Assembly (NCBI GenBank): GCA_947247005.1 | Contig: OX365955.1 | Span: 3,482,001 to 3,546,000 of the forward strand | Length of the DNA: 64,000 bases | Source: Spisula solida | Taxonomy: Eukaryota; Mollusca; Bivalvia; Venerida; Mactridae | Direction: 5' to 3' | In this document: positions 46,998 to 59,163 of the stretch, one piece after another | Numbering within the stretch: position 1 is the first letter of the stretch | Layout of the letters: each line of letters opens with the position of its first letter | Notes under the pieces: model-generated | The model's input: the letters and a program-made list of their open reading frames with translations, nothing else | What the model was told of the DNA's origin: nothing | Databases searched by the model: none | Translations under genes and position numbers: made by a program

Positions 46998-48962
46998 CAT
47001 AGCTCTATGTTTTTATTTGGCGGAGAAATAACTGTTTAAACGGATGTGGTGTGATTCACGTTCAGACCGTCTTGAATCCCTTGGTAATAAAATATAGAAG
47101 TACATTTTTAAAAAAAAAGGTTTTCAATCATTGTAGGTTTTTGTATTAAACCCCACAAAGCAGAACCAAATATTTGTATTATGTATTATAGTACAACATA
47201 TATTGTACATTACAAGACACTCTTATTATGAGTTAATATGAACAAATGCACTGCATCCACCGGGGATTTCCCATGAGGTTTTTAGATAATCTGGCAGAGG
47301 AAAAAATTACATGTACTAAGGAATTTGTTTGCTCCTCAGAGGCTATAGCACATAGGATACCAAGCAAACAGATCTAGGGACAGATATGTCCTATAAATAT
47401 TTATAATAGGTTTACACTCAAGATACAAGAAGTTTTATTTAAAGTCGGTTATGGCAAACAATATAACAATAGCTCGCAGAGCTATTTTCCGACAAACAAT
47501 ATGAAAATATAACAACACTGTGTAAAGCAGCTATGGAATAAAAGACATGGTTAACTATTATCAAGCAATTGTTACTATTGTTATGCACGGTTTTCCGGCA
47601 TTTACTGTTGTTGGAATAAAGTAGAACTAACGACTGTTCGGATTTCCAAACTTTGTATTTTGCGCAGTCCACAATCAACAATAGTATAAGAACAAGATAT
47701 AGTCAGTGTTGGTAAAATCCAAACAAATATAATTTTAACTGCGTAATAGAATTCTAATGGAATACCATTGATACGTTCAGCTTGGAGAGCCAAGTTCGAA
47801 TCCCTCCAAAATCTCTACAGAATGTCGACTACAGTGTGTGTGGCTTCTGTTTTAGCCAATCAAATCATTTCATACAGTTTATGCAAGTTATCATCAACCA
47901 ATCATAAATGTGGGCGTAAACTTTCGGACATCTGCGTTACCTAAACAGACCGCGTTCCTATATGACGTAAGATCTGTACTTAATCGGTTTGTTAATTCGG
48001 AATATACAATAAACGTGTCATCAGTCATATCTGTATTACATAAAATTCTGTAATAAAATTGCCAGATACAACTTAGTTCCCTGATAATCTAATCGTTAAG
48101 CCTGCAGAAGTGAAATTTGCATAATTGTAAAGTCTGTAAAAGGTGATAAAAATATTTCAAGTAGAATTATCAGATGTTGTCAGCGTGATAGCTTATCTGT
48201 TTCTATACTTCTTTGTTTCATACATTTCTGTTCATTTTCTTCTCTTTCTAATATGTACAAAATATTAATTTAAAAAATACAAAACACAGAATCTATTTAC
48301 AAAATGTCCTCAAAAACTTACACACAAAAATGGCCTGAAAATGCCGCATTACACTTACTCCCCCTCCTAATTAACTTCATTCCTATGAAGTTGCATAAAT
48401 AGGCTTAAAGACTTAAGTAATATTCTCTAATGGAATTTATTACCTTATATGTCTATTTTCTGCAAGTATTTTATGTCAATTCTACAGTTCTATAATAAAA
48501 ATATCCTCAATAAGCTGAAAACTATGTTTCAATCTGGCATATATGCAGCAAACAACAAATTAAATGTTTTATACATCAACCTCTGTATAACAATCATCTC
48601 TTTTAAGCAACAACTGCAAAATGTATACATACAAAAGTAAGATTTCAATATCATATATACAACATATAACTTTTACAAACAGAGTTCAGTATTCATCCTA
48701 TTTACTTGTCTCCAATGGACACTTGCATAAAACAACCAGTATTCATATTTTCAAATATGAAGAATTGTACATATGAGTTCATAAGTCAAATGTATGGTAG
48801 ATCTCTATACTGTCCTTTCTATAATTTGTTTAATATAAATATCACAATATAACTTCGCAATATAATGTCACATGTAAATCGTTCAGTATTCTGTTGCACA
48901 AAATGTTCATTTATCAATTTGTAGGTAACATTTCATCTTTCATGTCTGGTTTAAATCTTGGC
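46998..48962. other. 3' flank of the env gene with a possible polypurine tract
   Basis: On the minus strand, downstream of the env stop, AGGAGGGGGAG (plus 48358-48368) looks like a polypurine tract, and a TGTAATGCGG start follows 5 bp later. A 3' LTR could therefore run from about 48353 down to about 47607, where a ...CAACA end occurs. No matching 5' LTR was found in the window, so this is only a candidate. No other gene is supported in this stretch. Confidence 0.3.
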
Positions 48963-51385
48963 TCATGGTCTTATAGGAATAAGGTGTTTGTCAAAACACA
49001 AGTAAAAGTGAGCTGAGTATGTACGAGAAGTTATGTTTCTAACTTTTCTACCCTGAAATGGTGATAAACAAAGAGTGGAACTAGCAGTCTCAATTTTGTC
49101 AGTTTCTGCCAGTTTGATTTCTAGTCCCTGCCAATCAACATGAAGAATAGGAAACAGTTTACCAGATATACTCAAAGAATTAATGGAAACAGGGACTTTT
49201 ACCTTCCAAAAAGATGGGCTCAGTGATAAATTAATTACAGGAATAAATATTTGATCTTCACTGGTAGCAAGTTCCATAATCAAAGTTGTGCGTCTAGACT
49301 TTGAGTTGTAAACAGAGTACAGTATTGTCAAAGTTGTGATAAGTATACCTATACACAGCATAAGAATGTAGTGCTCAATTTCTACCTTTACAACAGTAGA
49401 TGGATTTTCAGTAGACTTTGGAGCTTTGTAATTAAATGACTTCATTGGAGCCGCAGAGCATTGCTGTATACCCTTTGTTTGTAGCACACTTACAATAATC
49501 ATAACTTTCCTTAGCTTTACGGCAGTAAGAATTAACAAAAATAGAGAGAGAATGGCTACAGTCATAGTAATGTATAGTAAAATATCAGTCGTTGAAGGCC
49601 ATTCTGTTTCAATAGAAATGTAACCAGACAATAATGGTTCAGACAATGATTGAAAAACAGTAGCATCTTTCTTAGCAGCCTCCGCCATTTTCTCTAAACT
49701 TAAGTGACTTTTTCTATCATCAGCAATTACATTCATCAAAGAGTGATTATATAGCACAAAATTTGGGATATTTACATCCAGAGGCTGATCAAACAAAGTA
49801 TGTGCTTCAATATCTGCCAAAATAGAGTGATTGAAAAAATGCTGCATCAATGCCAAGTTAACTGGGTAAAGTGCAGATGTACTGACATTATGACATTTAG
49901 ACAATCTAGGAGGCAAATAAAATGTTGGTGTAGTAACTGAACAGTGGCATGGTACTTTAATAACACAGAATTTGCATCCCTTGATCATTTGTTTCTTTTG
50001 TTTACAACTGAGTTCTAATAAATCAACATTATACACCAAAATAGATGTGTCATCTAAATCAAAAATTTCAGATTGAAGATGGTTTGACAAAAATCTAAAA
50101 TCACATGTTTCTTTTATCAAAGCTTTGTCATTTGTAAACAATGAAAATATACATGATGAGTGTGTCTTAGGATATGTTACTGGGTTTCTCTCACAAGACA
50201 CCACTGAAGAGTGCTTACAGCTATTTAAGTCTTCATAATCTAATGGAACATAGTACTCCTCATTATGAGACACAGCTAACAATGGTTTTAAATTTAAGAT
50301 TTGTGTTGCATGATTTGAACTATCACTTACAGGTAAAGGCAGCGATTTTACCTTGTATAAAGTCAGTGGTCTTGGATATGGAGAAATTGGAAATTTAACA
50401 GAAATATACAATTTGCTACCGTGTCTAGCAAATATAGTTTTAGCATTACTATAAATATCAGCTGAATTTGTGTATACCAAATGGAATCCATTATATTTCT
50501 TATTTAACAAATTTTGAATTTGATACAATGTCTTCTCCATATCCTGAACTGAAATGAATGCAGGTGATAACTTGCCTTCAACAAGATCATAAACTCCATT
50601 TAGAAGTTCCGTAAAAATTATCTCAAGCTTTCTTGACTTTTCTAGCTGCTCAGTAATAAGAATATTTGTTTGAACAAAATTATGTTGAAGTGTTTTATAA
50701 GATTCTTCAACCTCATTCTGAACATTTAATATTGCCTCTTCATTATTCTTAATTCCTGTCATAAGATTTGTCATTCTCCTATCAGCAGCCTGAATATATG
50801 AGGATAAATGCTCTTCATGTTGCTGAATAGAAGAAACTATAGCTTTATTAGACCTTTTCAATGCATTTATGTGCTTTGCTAACAGTTCAACGTCCCCCAT
50901 TGTAGCAGTACCAAATAGTGATTTACTCAGAGATCCAATAAATGGCAGAATGGCTCTCCTAGATCTACTGTGTACAATCTTAACACTTTCCGGGATAAGT
51001 CTTTCAATGTTATCTATCGTTTCATTTATCATTATTTCCGTATCCTTTCTGATTTTACTAAGTTCACTGAGTATCTCGTTAACGACCGAGCATACTTGTT
51101 TCTTATTGCTGCAGACTTCCGCGTCTGTAAATGTTAGCTGTTCGGGTAGCTGAATTTTTCAAACGTATGAATCCAGCTCTCTTGTGACAACTGAAGATGA
51201 GACAATTTCTCAAAGACTATTCCATAGTTCAATCTTTGCACGCTTGTAGCAGACACTGTTATAGTTGTCCATGACCAGAACATTAGGATCATTATTGAAA
51301 TGAAGCTGTACCCAGGGACTAAAATATAAAATGAAACGTGGTCAGTCAGTGATTGTCTAGGTGGCCATCTATAACAATCTAGCAC
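48963..51385 (-). pseudogene. Env-like fusion glycoprotein of an LTR retroelement (one frameshift)
   Basis: A 689-residue frame (51032-48963) has, at about residues 23-26, a furin-type RSRR site followed by a hydrophobic Gly/Phe-containing segment. A long heptad-like region follows (about residues 45-175). Paired cysteines appear in the middle (CKFC, CHC), and a first membrane segment at about residues 483-505. This is the plan of baculovirus-F/errantivirus-type class I fusion proteins. It is unusual in having a second hydrophobic segment (about residues 555-577) and another 110 residues. The N-terminal part with a signal-like hydrophobic stretch lies in an adjoining frame (51385-51134). One base in a short A-run near 51155 separates the frames, and the 689-residue frame is open upstream of its first Met. 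No pol lies between this gene and the gag gene at 52275. The fusion role is inferred from family architecture only. Confidence 0.75.
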
Positions 51386-52274
51386 TTATATACAGAAATG
51401 AAATTTTACAATTTTACATCAGCTATGGAGAAATAAAATAAGTGCAATTTGCAGAAATTTGCTCAATATCTATATCTGGCAAAAATTATTGACTTTATAT
51501 AATTATTTATCCATAACTGCCTACATTTCTTTTAGAATTTGACCATCCAACATATAATTTTATACTTTTAAAATGAATTTTACCGGTACAATTCATTTAA
51601 GCTCCTGCAGCATTCATTCATGAATTTAAAATGCAGTCAATGGACAATTTACTGTAACATAGTACATGCTTTAATGCCACGGAATGATTAATTTATTTAA
51701 GCTCTTCATTTTAGAGTTGTCTTTCTTTGGTCTAACTCTTTCCTTTATTCATCTCATTTTTATTTTTATTTTACCTCATTTTAAATCTTAAGTTGGATCT
51801 TTTCACCTCTATTTTACTCATTTTTTCATTTATTTCCTATTTGACATTTTATTTATTTTCTGTCCTACTTTACTTCCAATGTGACCATTATTAATATACT
51901 AAGTATCATCTAAATCAATGTACAAAATGTAAAGTGACTACTTAAGTTACATGACTTAGTTTTGATCAAAGTATTTATACGGTCTTTTTCTGCGATTTCC
52001 AGTCTTCGTGTGAGTAGCAAAATACTCTCTCTTCAAATACGGTAAAGTTCGCATTTATACTCTGTGAGACATTAGCACTTCTACTTCGGAACTTGTTAGT
52101 GTGAAGATTTTCATTTCCACTAAATTTATCACTACTTTTCAATTTCTTTGTTTTTAGCTTGGAAGCTCTATCACTGTGCCCACCCGCCGGAAACTCAAAT
52201 TGACCCCTGCGGACAGGCGCTAATCCCTATTGCCTATTATAATTATTTGATTGAAAACTGTTTCGGTACCTATC
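51386..52274. other. Region between gag and env where pol is missing
   Basis: About 51960-52270 on the minus strand continues in a gag-like composition (GHSDRASKLKTKK) with one stop, then becomes AT-rich and non-coding. No protease, RT, RNase H or integrase motif was found. A splice-acceptor-like TTTTATATTTTAG on the minus strand (about 51322-51335) lies just before the likely env start. Confidence 0.5.
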
Positions 52275-53159
52275 TCATACAAACTTAGCTGATTTACATT
52301 GTGAGCCAAAGTGGTCTAATTTACCACATTCATAACATTTTTGACCAAGAGCCGGACATGAATTATGAAAATGTGACCTACCACATCGTCCACATTTGTT
52401 GGTTGTTTCCTGTCTAGAACTGGCTGGTCCGGGGTTAGGTCTTCCTTCCTGCCTGGCTGGATGGTTGTACACATCTTGTTGTTTCGCACTCATTTGGGCC
52501 ACGGTTTTTGTCAGGGCGTTGACAGCTTCCAGAAGTGCTGGATCCGTAGTTGTGGCTGCAACGACGGATGTAGTTGTTACTGTCTTTGACGCCAACTTTC
52601 TGACGTCATCCAGGGATTCTGGGCAGTGTGTTGATATTGCTGAGCCTACTGATGAATGCAGGCCCTTCAATGCTATCTGTACCGCGATTTCTTCGTTTAT
52701 GCGGCCATTGTTCAATATGGCTGTTTCCAGCCGGTCAAGGAACATATCTGTGGTTTCCGATGCATTTTGACTCATCGAAAATATGCTTAAGTCAATTTTA
52801 TTGTCTTTCTTGTACTTGTCTGTCAGTGCCGTTTTCAAGGCATCATATGTGGTTGGAGGTGTGTCTTGCTTTTCAAACCACAACCGCGCATTCCCATCTA
52901 AATGCCAAATTAACGATGCTAATGACTGTTCATCTGACATTTTGGTGACTGTTTTATACTGGTCAAAACGGCTTAAGTACCTTTCAATGTTGGTCGTTCC
53001 GTTGAAGGTTTCCATTTTGATGTTAGTCGTCATGATTGTTTGTTCTTGTTCAACGTCCGATTGGTCTTGTTGTGGAATGTTTTCCTCTTGCTCTTCTTGC
53101 TGTACTATTGGTCCCGTCGAACGCGTTCTGTAATTCGACGGCTGTGTAGTAAGGGTCAT
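52275..53159 (-). CDS. gag: Gypsy-type gag with two zinc knuckles
   Basis: An uninterrupted frame of 294 residues. Residues about 45-135 match the retrotransposon gag (capsid) domain: IERYLSRFDQYKT, LASLIWHLDGNARLWFE, YDALKTALTDKY. The C-terminus has two zinc knuckles: CGRCGRSHFHNSC (C-x2-C-x4-H-x4-C with a slightly unusual spacer) and CYECGKLDHFGSQC (canonical). Gag forms the particle and binds RNA. Start ATG at 53159 follows a leader that begins next to a non-coding LTR element (53344-58982) inserted about 185 bp upstream. It is probably from the same element as the env gene, but pol is absent. Intactness could mean youth or retention, and the sequence alone cannot tell. Confidence 0.85.
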   Translation of the reverse strand: MTLTTQPSNYRTRSTGPIVQQEEQEENIPQQDQSDVEQEQTIMTTNIKMETFNGTTNIERYLSRFDQYKTVTKMSDEQSLASLIWHLDGNARLWFEKQDTPPTTYDALKTALTDKYKKDNKIDLSIFSMSQNASETTDMFLDRLETAILNNGRINEEIAVQIALKGLHSSVGSAISTHCPESLDDVRKLASKTVTTTSVVAATTTDPALLEAVNALTKTVAQMSAKQQDVYNHPARQEGRPNPGPASSRQETTNKCGRCGRSHFHNSCPALGQKCYECGKLDHFGSQCKSAKFV

Positions 53160-53343
53160 GTGTTGGGGATCTCTCGCTTGCCTGTGAGATGTACTGGAAC
53201 AATTCGATCCTACCCACCAGGTTTTGTGCTCGGCCTTTAGGGGTTTTTATCTATAATAAAAGATATAAGATCTTTGTCCAATTCCCAAATCAATTTATTT
53301 CAAGTTCACGTAGATCTAGAATTTTACAAGTTCTGATACTATA

Positions 53344-53617
53344 TGAAGTGTTCGTCCGGTGGTAATTAAAGCACAAGTCACAAGAGAATATATTCACCGA
53401 TGTCCTGTGGTCGGTAAGCCGTGCATGCATCTATTATTGGTCCTGGAACTCTCGTAGGATCGTCCATCTACGCAGCTGCCTGGAATCGTCTGCCATCGAG
53501 CTTCCGCTCGCGATATGACGTCATAACCTCATTCTGGGTAAAGTGGACGGTCTAAAGACCGTACCCCGGGACCCCCCGTAATTCGGCACTAAAACCCAGA
53601 ATTCACTCGATACAACA
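53344..53617 (-). repeat. 3' LTR of the non-coding element
   Basis: 274 bp, TG...CA, identical to 58709-58982. It contains a perfect palindromic TGACGTCA (CRE-type) at about 53517-53524. Confidence 0.92.
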
Positions 53618-53689
53618 CCCCCCCCCCCCGACTTTATTTGAAGAGCCCCGCAAACGGGTTTATTAAAGTCTGAGAGATATCCAATTAAT

Positions 53690-53820
53690 CTGTACTTGTA
53701 ACCATGAAAAAACTAACTGCCCCTGCAGAATATATAACCCAATAACTGACAACTGGTACTGGTAACCATGAAAAAACTAACTGCCCCTGCAGAATATATA
53801 ACCCAATAACTGACAACTGG
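53690..53820. repeat. 61-bp tandem duplication
   Basis: Two copies of a phrase including GTAACCATGAAAAAACTAAC and TGCCCCTGCAGAATATATAA lie head to tail just inside the polypurine-tract end of the element. The copies are nearly identical. Confidence 0.85.
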
Positions 53821-54000
53821 CCAAATTTAATCCAGAAATGAATTTAATAATCATGACCACAATTAACCCAGCTGATTTAAAATACCATTCAGTAACCCTA
53901 AATTAATACCCACATAAATTGAAGGCCTCAGTTAATCCTTCCGCACCCACAGGACCATCATGCATGATCGGTCTATTCTACCGAAGTACACATTTCAGCT

Positions 54001-54547
54001 GGACGACATGACCAAGCCAAATGCATAAAGAAACGCTGTACCAACCCAGTTTGGCTGGACAAAATGACCAAGCCTAATGGAATACATAGGTGTTCGTTTC
54101 ACAAATCCAGTTCGGCGGGACAAGATGACCACGCCGTATGGATATAGAAGTTACTACAAATAATCAGGTTTGCTGGACAAGATGACCAAGCCTAACTGAC
54201 ATAAGCAACGCTGTACCAATCCAGTTCGGCTGGACAACATGACCAAGCCTAATGGAAGAAATGAGTTGTCGTTTCACAAATCCAGTTCGGCGGGACAAGA
54301 TGACCACGCCTGATTGAATAGAAGTTACTACAAATAATCAGGTTTGCTGGACAAGATGACCAAGCCTAACTGACATAAGCAACGCTGTACCAATCCAGTT
54401 CGGCTGGACAACATGACCAAGCCTAATGGAGAAATGAGTTGTCGTTTCACAAATCCGGTTTGGATGGACAAGATGACCAAGCCGTATGGATATAGAAGTA
54501 ACAACAACAACAAAATCAGGTTGGCTGGACAAAATGACCAAGTCTTT
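54001..54547 (-). repeat. Array of about 58-bp units, each with a stem-loop motif
   Basis: Ten units share the core GGACAA(G/A/C)ATGACC, starting at 54001, 54057, 54118, 54175, 54232, 54293, 54349, 54406, 54466 and 54527. Bases either side of the core pair: most units have GGCT before and AGCC after, and the units at 54118 and 54293 have GGCG before and CGCC after. On the element's sense (minus) strand this is a stem of 6-7 pairs with one bulged base and a constant 9-base loop. Units are also grouped in a three-unit higher-order repeat. Two isolated copies at 55711 and 55834 have other stems (TTT/AAA and ACC/GGT). Confidence 0.8.
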
Positions 54548-56107
54548 ACTGAAATTGTTTGATCAGATATACATGTACAGGACAAAGCAACCCTGATAAT
54601 TAGTCAACCTCAGTACTACGGTCAAGTTCATATGTCATGTCTCGTCAAATTTCTTAATATTAACTCCCTGTTTAGGGCAAACAACGTCACCCTGTTAATA
54701 GCTGTTCATATGCATCTAATTAAAGTCTCAATTTTGCAGTGGTAATGTGGGTCAATCTTTTCGTACAGTCCAAACTATTTTCCATGAAGACATCAACATT
54801 CAGTTTGACAGATTTCTGCTACATCACACACAGGAGTAGCACAGCATTATCCAACACAACTGCATCCGCATCTCTAATGTGGCACACGACACATCCGCAA
54901 GTTCTATCTTCCGCCATACTGCATACTATTTTCCTTGAATTCTATAGATCTGGCGATTGTTCCTGGCTGTTTGATCTTTTGACATGACATACATCTTATT
55001 CAGTACTGGTATACCATGGTCCTACATCTACACATACAATGGTACTTCACATTTCTTTGGTATCAGTTTCCCTGACATAGCTTAGGATCATCTGGTAACT
55101 TCACTGAGCAGTGTGGTCGTATTCTACAATTCACCACACCCTGTTTCTTCTGGGCCATACACATCTCACCATGGAAAACTATCACTGAAGTGTTAGATGT
55201 TCACACTGGGTTCACATCACCATTGTACCCATTCAGTGTTCAAGAACTTTTGTCAGGTGAAGTCACAGATGAATATACAAACTGTCTTGTTTTTGTATGT
55301 CGTAGATCACAATAGACAACAGGCATTGCTTTTATCTTATCAGACCGGAAGTTACTGAAGAAAAGCTGCTATAAAAGGGTTCGGACAAGTATATCTGATT
55401 ATTTACTGAGACAAAACCGACAAAATGTCAATATTTTAACTCAGATTCAACAGACTGCAATTTAGATCATGTGACCGACAAAAAGTCCAGGCCGTTACAC
55501 AATCTAACTACTGAGACAGAATCGACAAAATGCCCTATCCTGACTCAGATTTAGCGGACTGCTACTCATAGAGAGAATAGAAATTGACCGACAAAATGTC
55601 AAGATCGTTATCCAATCAAACTGTAAGTAGATTTACAACCACTGGATCAGAAGACAAGAAGTCCTACCAAATACCAGTTTATGTATTTTAAGTATCAGAA
55701 GCATTACTTTGGACAAAATGACCAAACCGTTTCAGTAAAGGGGAACTGATACACAACTGAACTTTTATATAACCGTCAAATGACTGGCTCTTAGGATCTA
55801 CTTCCAATGAATGAATAATGTCAATGATGACCCGGACAAGATGACCAGGTGCGTCAGACAGGTTAATCTGATCCACTATTGCACTCACAGGGAAGACAAG
55901 TCTACAGATCCAGAATATCTATAATATAGATAAATTTACAAACCCTCAGTTGTTCTTCTCACCAAAATGGGATTAAGTATCTGCAGGGCTGTAATCTGCC
56001 AACAACCGAGCAGATTGTGCTCTGCCGATGTTGACAAGACAATAAAGTCTATTTCTACTTACTATAATAGAATAATATAACAATTTAACAACACCCAATG
56101 GTTCACG

Positions 56108-58270
56108 GCAAATTCCCTACTCTTTTCCAACCCTTTCCCCGATTTTCAACCTAGAAAACCATCGAGGTATGCGTTTGCCGTCACTACCCTCGGCATTGAC
56201 AAAGAGCAGATGGTTTTAAACCCCATATTAGCTTTTATACCAACTCAGTCAAACAGCATTTGAATTAAGCTTCATGATGAGACCATAAACCCTATATATT
56301 TACAACCCAATTTCCACTCCGTATTAAAGATCTTGATTACTGAACCCCATCATATGGAGGCAAATAAATTCAGTACAGTTCCATAAACATCTAGTAGACT
56401 ACCTAGAATAGTGATCTGTGGTAACCCGCACTATTGAACATTGTTCCCCTGACCAAGGCTACTAACGTCCAGAACAACTTCCACCCCTCAATAATGCAGT
56501 GTAACTCCCCTATGCCAAATGCTAGTATGCTAGACTATATTCTGAATAGGGGTTCGCTACCCAGATATATCATAGACCACCCTTACTTCCAATTCAGGGC
56601 CATACGTTCCACCGTTCAACATACGACAATCAACTGCCGCAGGACCTACACCTCACAGAGCTACTCTAGTGCTTCCATTGGATTGCTCGGACATACATAA
56701 AATATTACGTCTTATATTAAGACCAGCCTAATATATGAGTTACCGGTAAAACCCTTCGGTAATATTCCATACATCTCGTCAACAGGGCCTCATCGGAACT
56801 TTGAAAATTACATAAACACCAAATTGTGATCCCAACGACATACTCCCTACCTCTCTGGCAGGGGTCGTAACACACAAAGAGGGCATATCACGAAAAGCAA
56901 TTTACACTCCACTTAACTCAAACGCTGGTTAACTATAAAGAAACCACATAGACTCGCTGCATTAATCAGTTAAACCCGCAATATTACATCAAATAAAAAG
57001 ATCTCAGTAGTTCCATATTGCCATAAAAAGTGTCCCCGCCGGCTTCGCTAAGTAAAATGTATACTATCAATATCATAAATAACTTTGTACAATTAACAAT
57101 TGATCATAATCATCCATGTACAGTATACCTTTAATTTATTTATTACTACGGCCTTAAAAAGGGAGACAGATCATGAACGCACAAATCAATAATGCCAGAT
57201 AAAAGGATATTTATTTATAAAATATATGAATGAAGTCAAACAACCAGATAAAAGACATGTGAATTAATATATCAAAGAGAAAATGATAATTATATAGCCA
57301 TAATAACATAATTGAAATTATAATCTATCCGACTTAATAAACCAGGATCATTACAGTTCCTTAAAATCTCCAAGAAACAGCCAATCAGTCATAACACCTA
57401 AATAAAATACTAAATTTAAGATCAAACAGTTGCCAATAAGTTATACTGTAAAATGAGACACTAAATAGATCTAGAATGAAATTGGCCAAAATACCAGAAA
57501 CACTTGAAGCATGTTGAATAAACAGACCATGTATAAATAAAAAACACTAATTTTAATTCAAAATCCAATTGAAAAGACATGACAAAAGGGTAATCAGAAC
57601 AATAATATATTTAAATAACATTCATAATGATAATAGAATGGGCAATGGGAGGTAACTCAGATGTATACAGAAATAATTGAGGAAGGATTGCCTCCCTTGT
57701 CCCATCTTCACTAAATCAAAACAAAGTGTTATGGATGACCCGATTGTGGCGCGCTAAATTCGCGGCAACACTAAAGATTATAATAATAAACACAAGAATG
57801 AAGCCAATAGCCCACACACACTGAAATAAACCCATCCCCTTAACAAAATAGCGAGTATGAATGGAGTAAAATGGGTAACCTAGACACAGTAACCTAGCGA
57901 CGCCTGCGGGAACTATTTTCGGATGAAAATGTAAACAAAGCTTGGAATCACGCTAAACGCGGACAATTTTCAATAAAGATCTTACAGAAATTAATCTATC
58001 GCCCATGTATGGTACTGCAGGCACGAATATTGGAACTACTGGTCTAATGAGTCCCCTTACCCAGTGATTTCTACAAATTCCATACTGACAAACAGACATA
58101 AATCACGTGAAACTTACAGCGGAAACAAACAGCCATGTTACCGTACAGGTCCTTGTAGCTAGGCCTCTGATATTACCAGTTATCGCATACTGTTGTTCCC
58201 TACTCCCCCGATTTTCAACCTAGAAAACCATCAAGGTATGCGTTTGCCGTCGCTACCCTCGGCATTAGAA
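56108..58270. repeat. About 65-bp direct repeat pair inside the non-coding element
   Basis: The phrase CCCCGATTTTCAACCTAGAA through GGTATGCGTTTGCCGTC to CTACCCTCGGCATT occurs at about 56138-56200 and again at about 58206-58266, in the same orientation 2.1 kb apart. The interval between them has no recognised gene. Confidence 0.8.
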
Positions 58271-58708
58271 ACGAGTACACATACTGCTTTATCGTATCAC
58301 ATAATTCGCTGCGGTGTGAGACAAATTAATTGTTTCATCACTACTTGTGTCGATTAACTATTAATCAAAACAATTAATCAAGCAAGCATAGACAGAGATA
58401 CTCAAACTACTAGAGCTCACAGTCATTCTGAATAGTCCTCAGATGCACACACATTCTTAAATTGGCTTAGAAATATTCTGTTCATCTTGTGACACAATGG
58501 TGGAATTTTAGCGGTTGCTAATCGCCCATTCCCCCATTAAACTACCGAAATAATCTAAATACAATCCATTTTTCACTCAAACTTCAAGAAAATCCACTTA
58601 CTTGAGTTCAAAGTAAACAAAAACAACTTTTTCCAAAATATTTCACTCTACTTTCGATTTCCATGTAAACAGTCCTAAAATTAAATTCACAGTTTTCCTC
58701 GTCGCCAT

Positions 58709-58982
58709 TGAAGTGTTCGTCCGGTGGTAATTAAAGCACAAGTCACAAGAGAATATATTCACCGATGTCCTGTGGTCGGTAAGCCGTGCATGCATCTATT
58801 ATTGGTCCTGGAACTCTCGTAGGATCGTCCATCTACGCAGCTGCCTGGAATCGTCTGCCATCGAGCTTCCGCTCGCGATATGACGTCATAACCTCATTCT
58901 GGGTAAAGTGGACGGTCTAAAGACCGTACCCCGGGACCCCCCGTAATTCGGCACTAAAACCCAGAATTCACTCGATACAACA
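58709..58982 (-). repeat. 5' LTR of the non-coding element
   Basis: Identical to 53344-53617. The primer-binding site lies at 58696-58707. About 90-100 bp further downstream on the minus strand is the donor-like CAAGTAAGTGG, which would allow a spliced leader. Confidence 0.92.
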
Positions 58983-59163
58983 TATATATAATACATGTAA
59001 TCATTACAGATTTCATAACAAATCATTATTAAAGACATATTTCCATAAAACATTATAAACCTTTTAAATATAAGTCATTAGCATATTAAAGAATTGTAGT
59101 GTTTACGGGTCGGAGGTCACCAGTCTAGATGAGCCAATCAGAGGTCGATGTCATCAACTCACG

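Larger units (their letters stand above)
53344..58982 (-). mobile_element. Non-coding LTR retrotransposon (LARD-like) with identical LTRs
   Basis: Two 274-bp direct repeats (53344-53617 and 58709-58982) with TG...CA ends are identical base for base by eye. TATA flanks the whole element (53340-53343 and 58983-58986). On the minus strand the upstream LTR (58982-58709) is followed after one base by TGGCGACGAGGA, complementary to the 3' end of tRNA-Ser(GCT). The downstream LTR (53617-53344) is directly preceded by a G12 polypurine tract (53618-53629). These signs fix a minus orientation. The 5.1 kb interior has no gag, pol or env, only short ORFs, and contains tandem repeats near its 3' end. Movement must depend on enzymes supplied in trans. 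Identical LTRs indicate very recent insertion. Confidence 0.92.

Noticed and set aside
54328..54585. Leu-rich 85-residue ORF in the non-coding LTR element
   Set aside because: It is a translation of the 58-bp hairpin array with no start context.
53344..58982. The gag gene at 52275 as part of the 53344-58982 element
   Set aside because: The primer-binding site and polypurine tract show that this element is complete between its own LTRs and flanked by TATA. The gag lies outside it.
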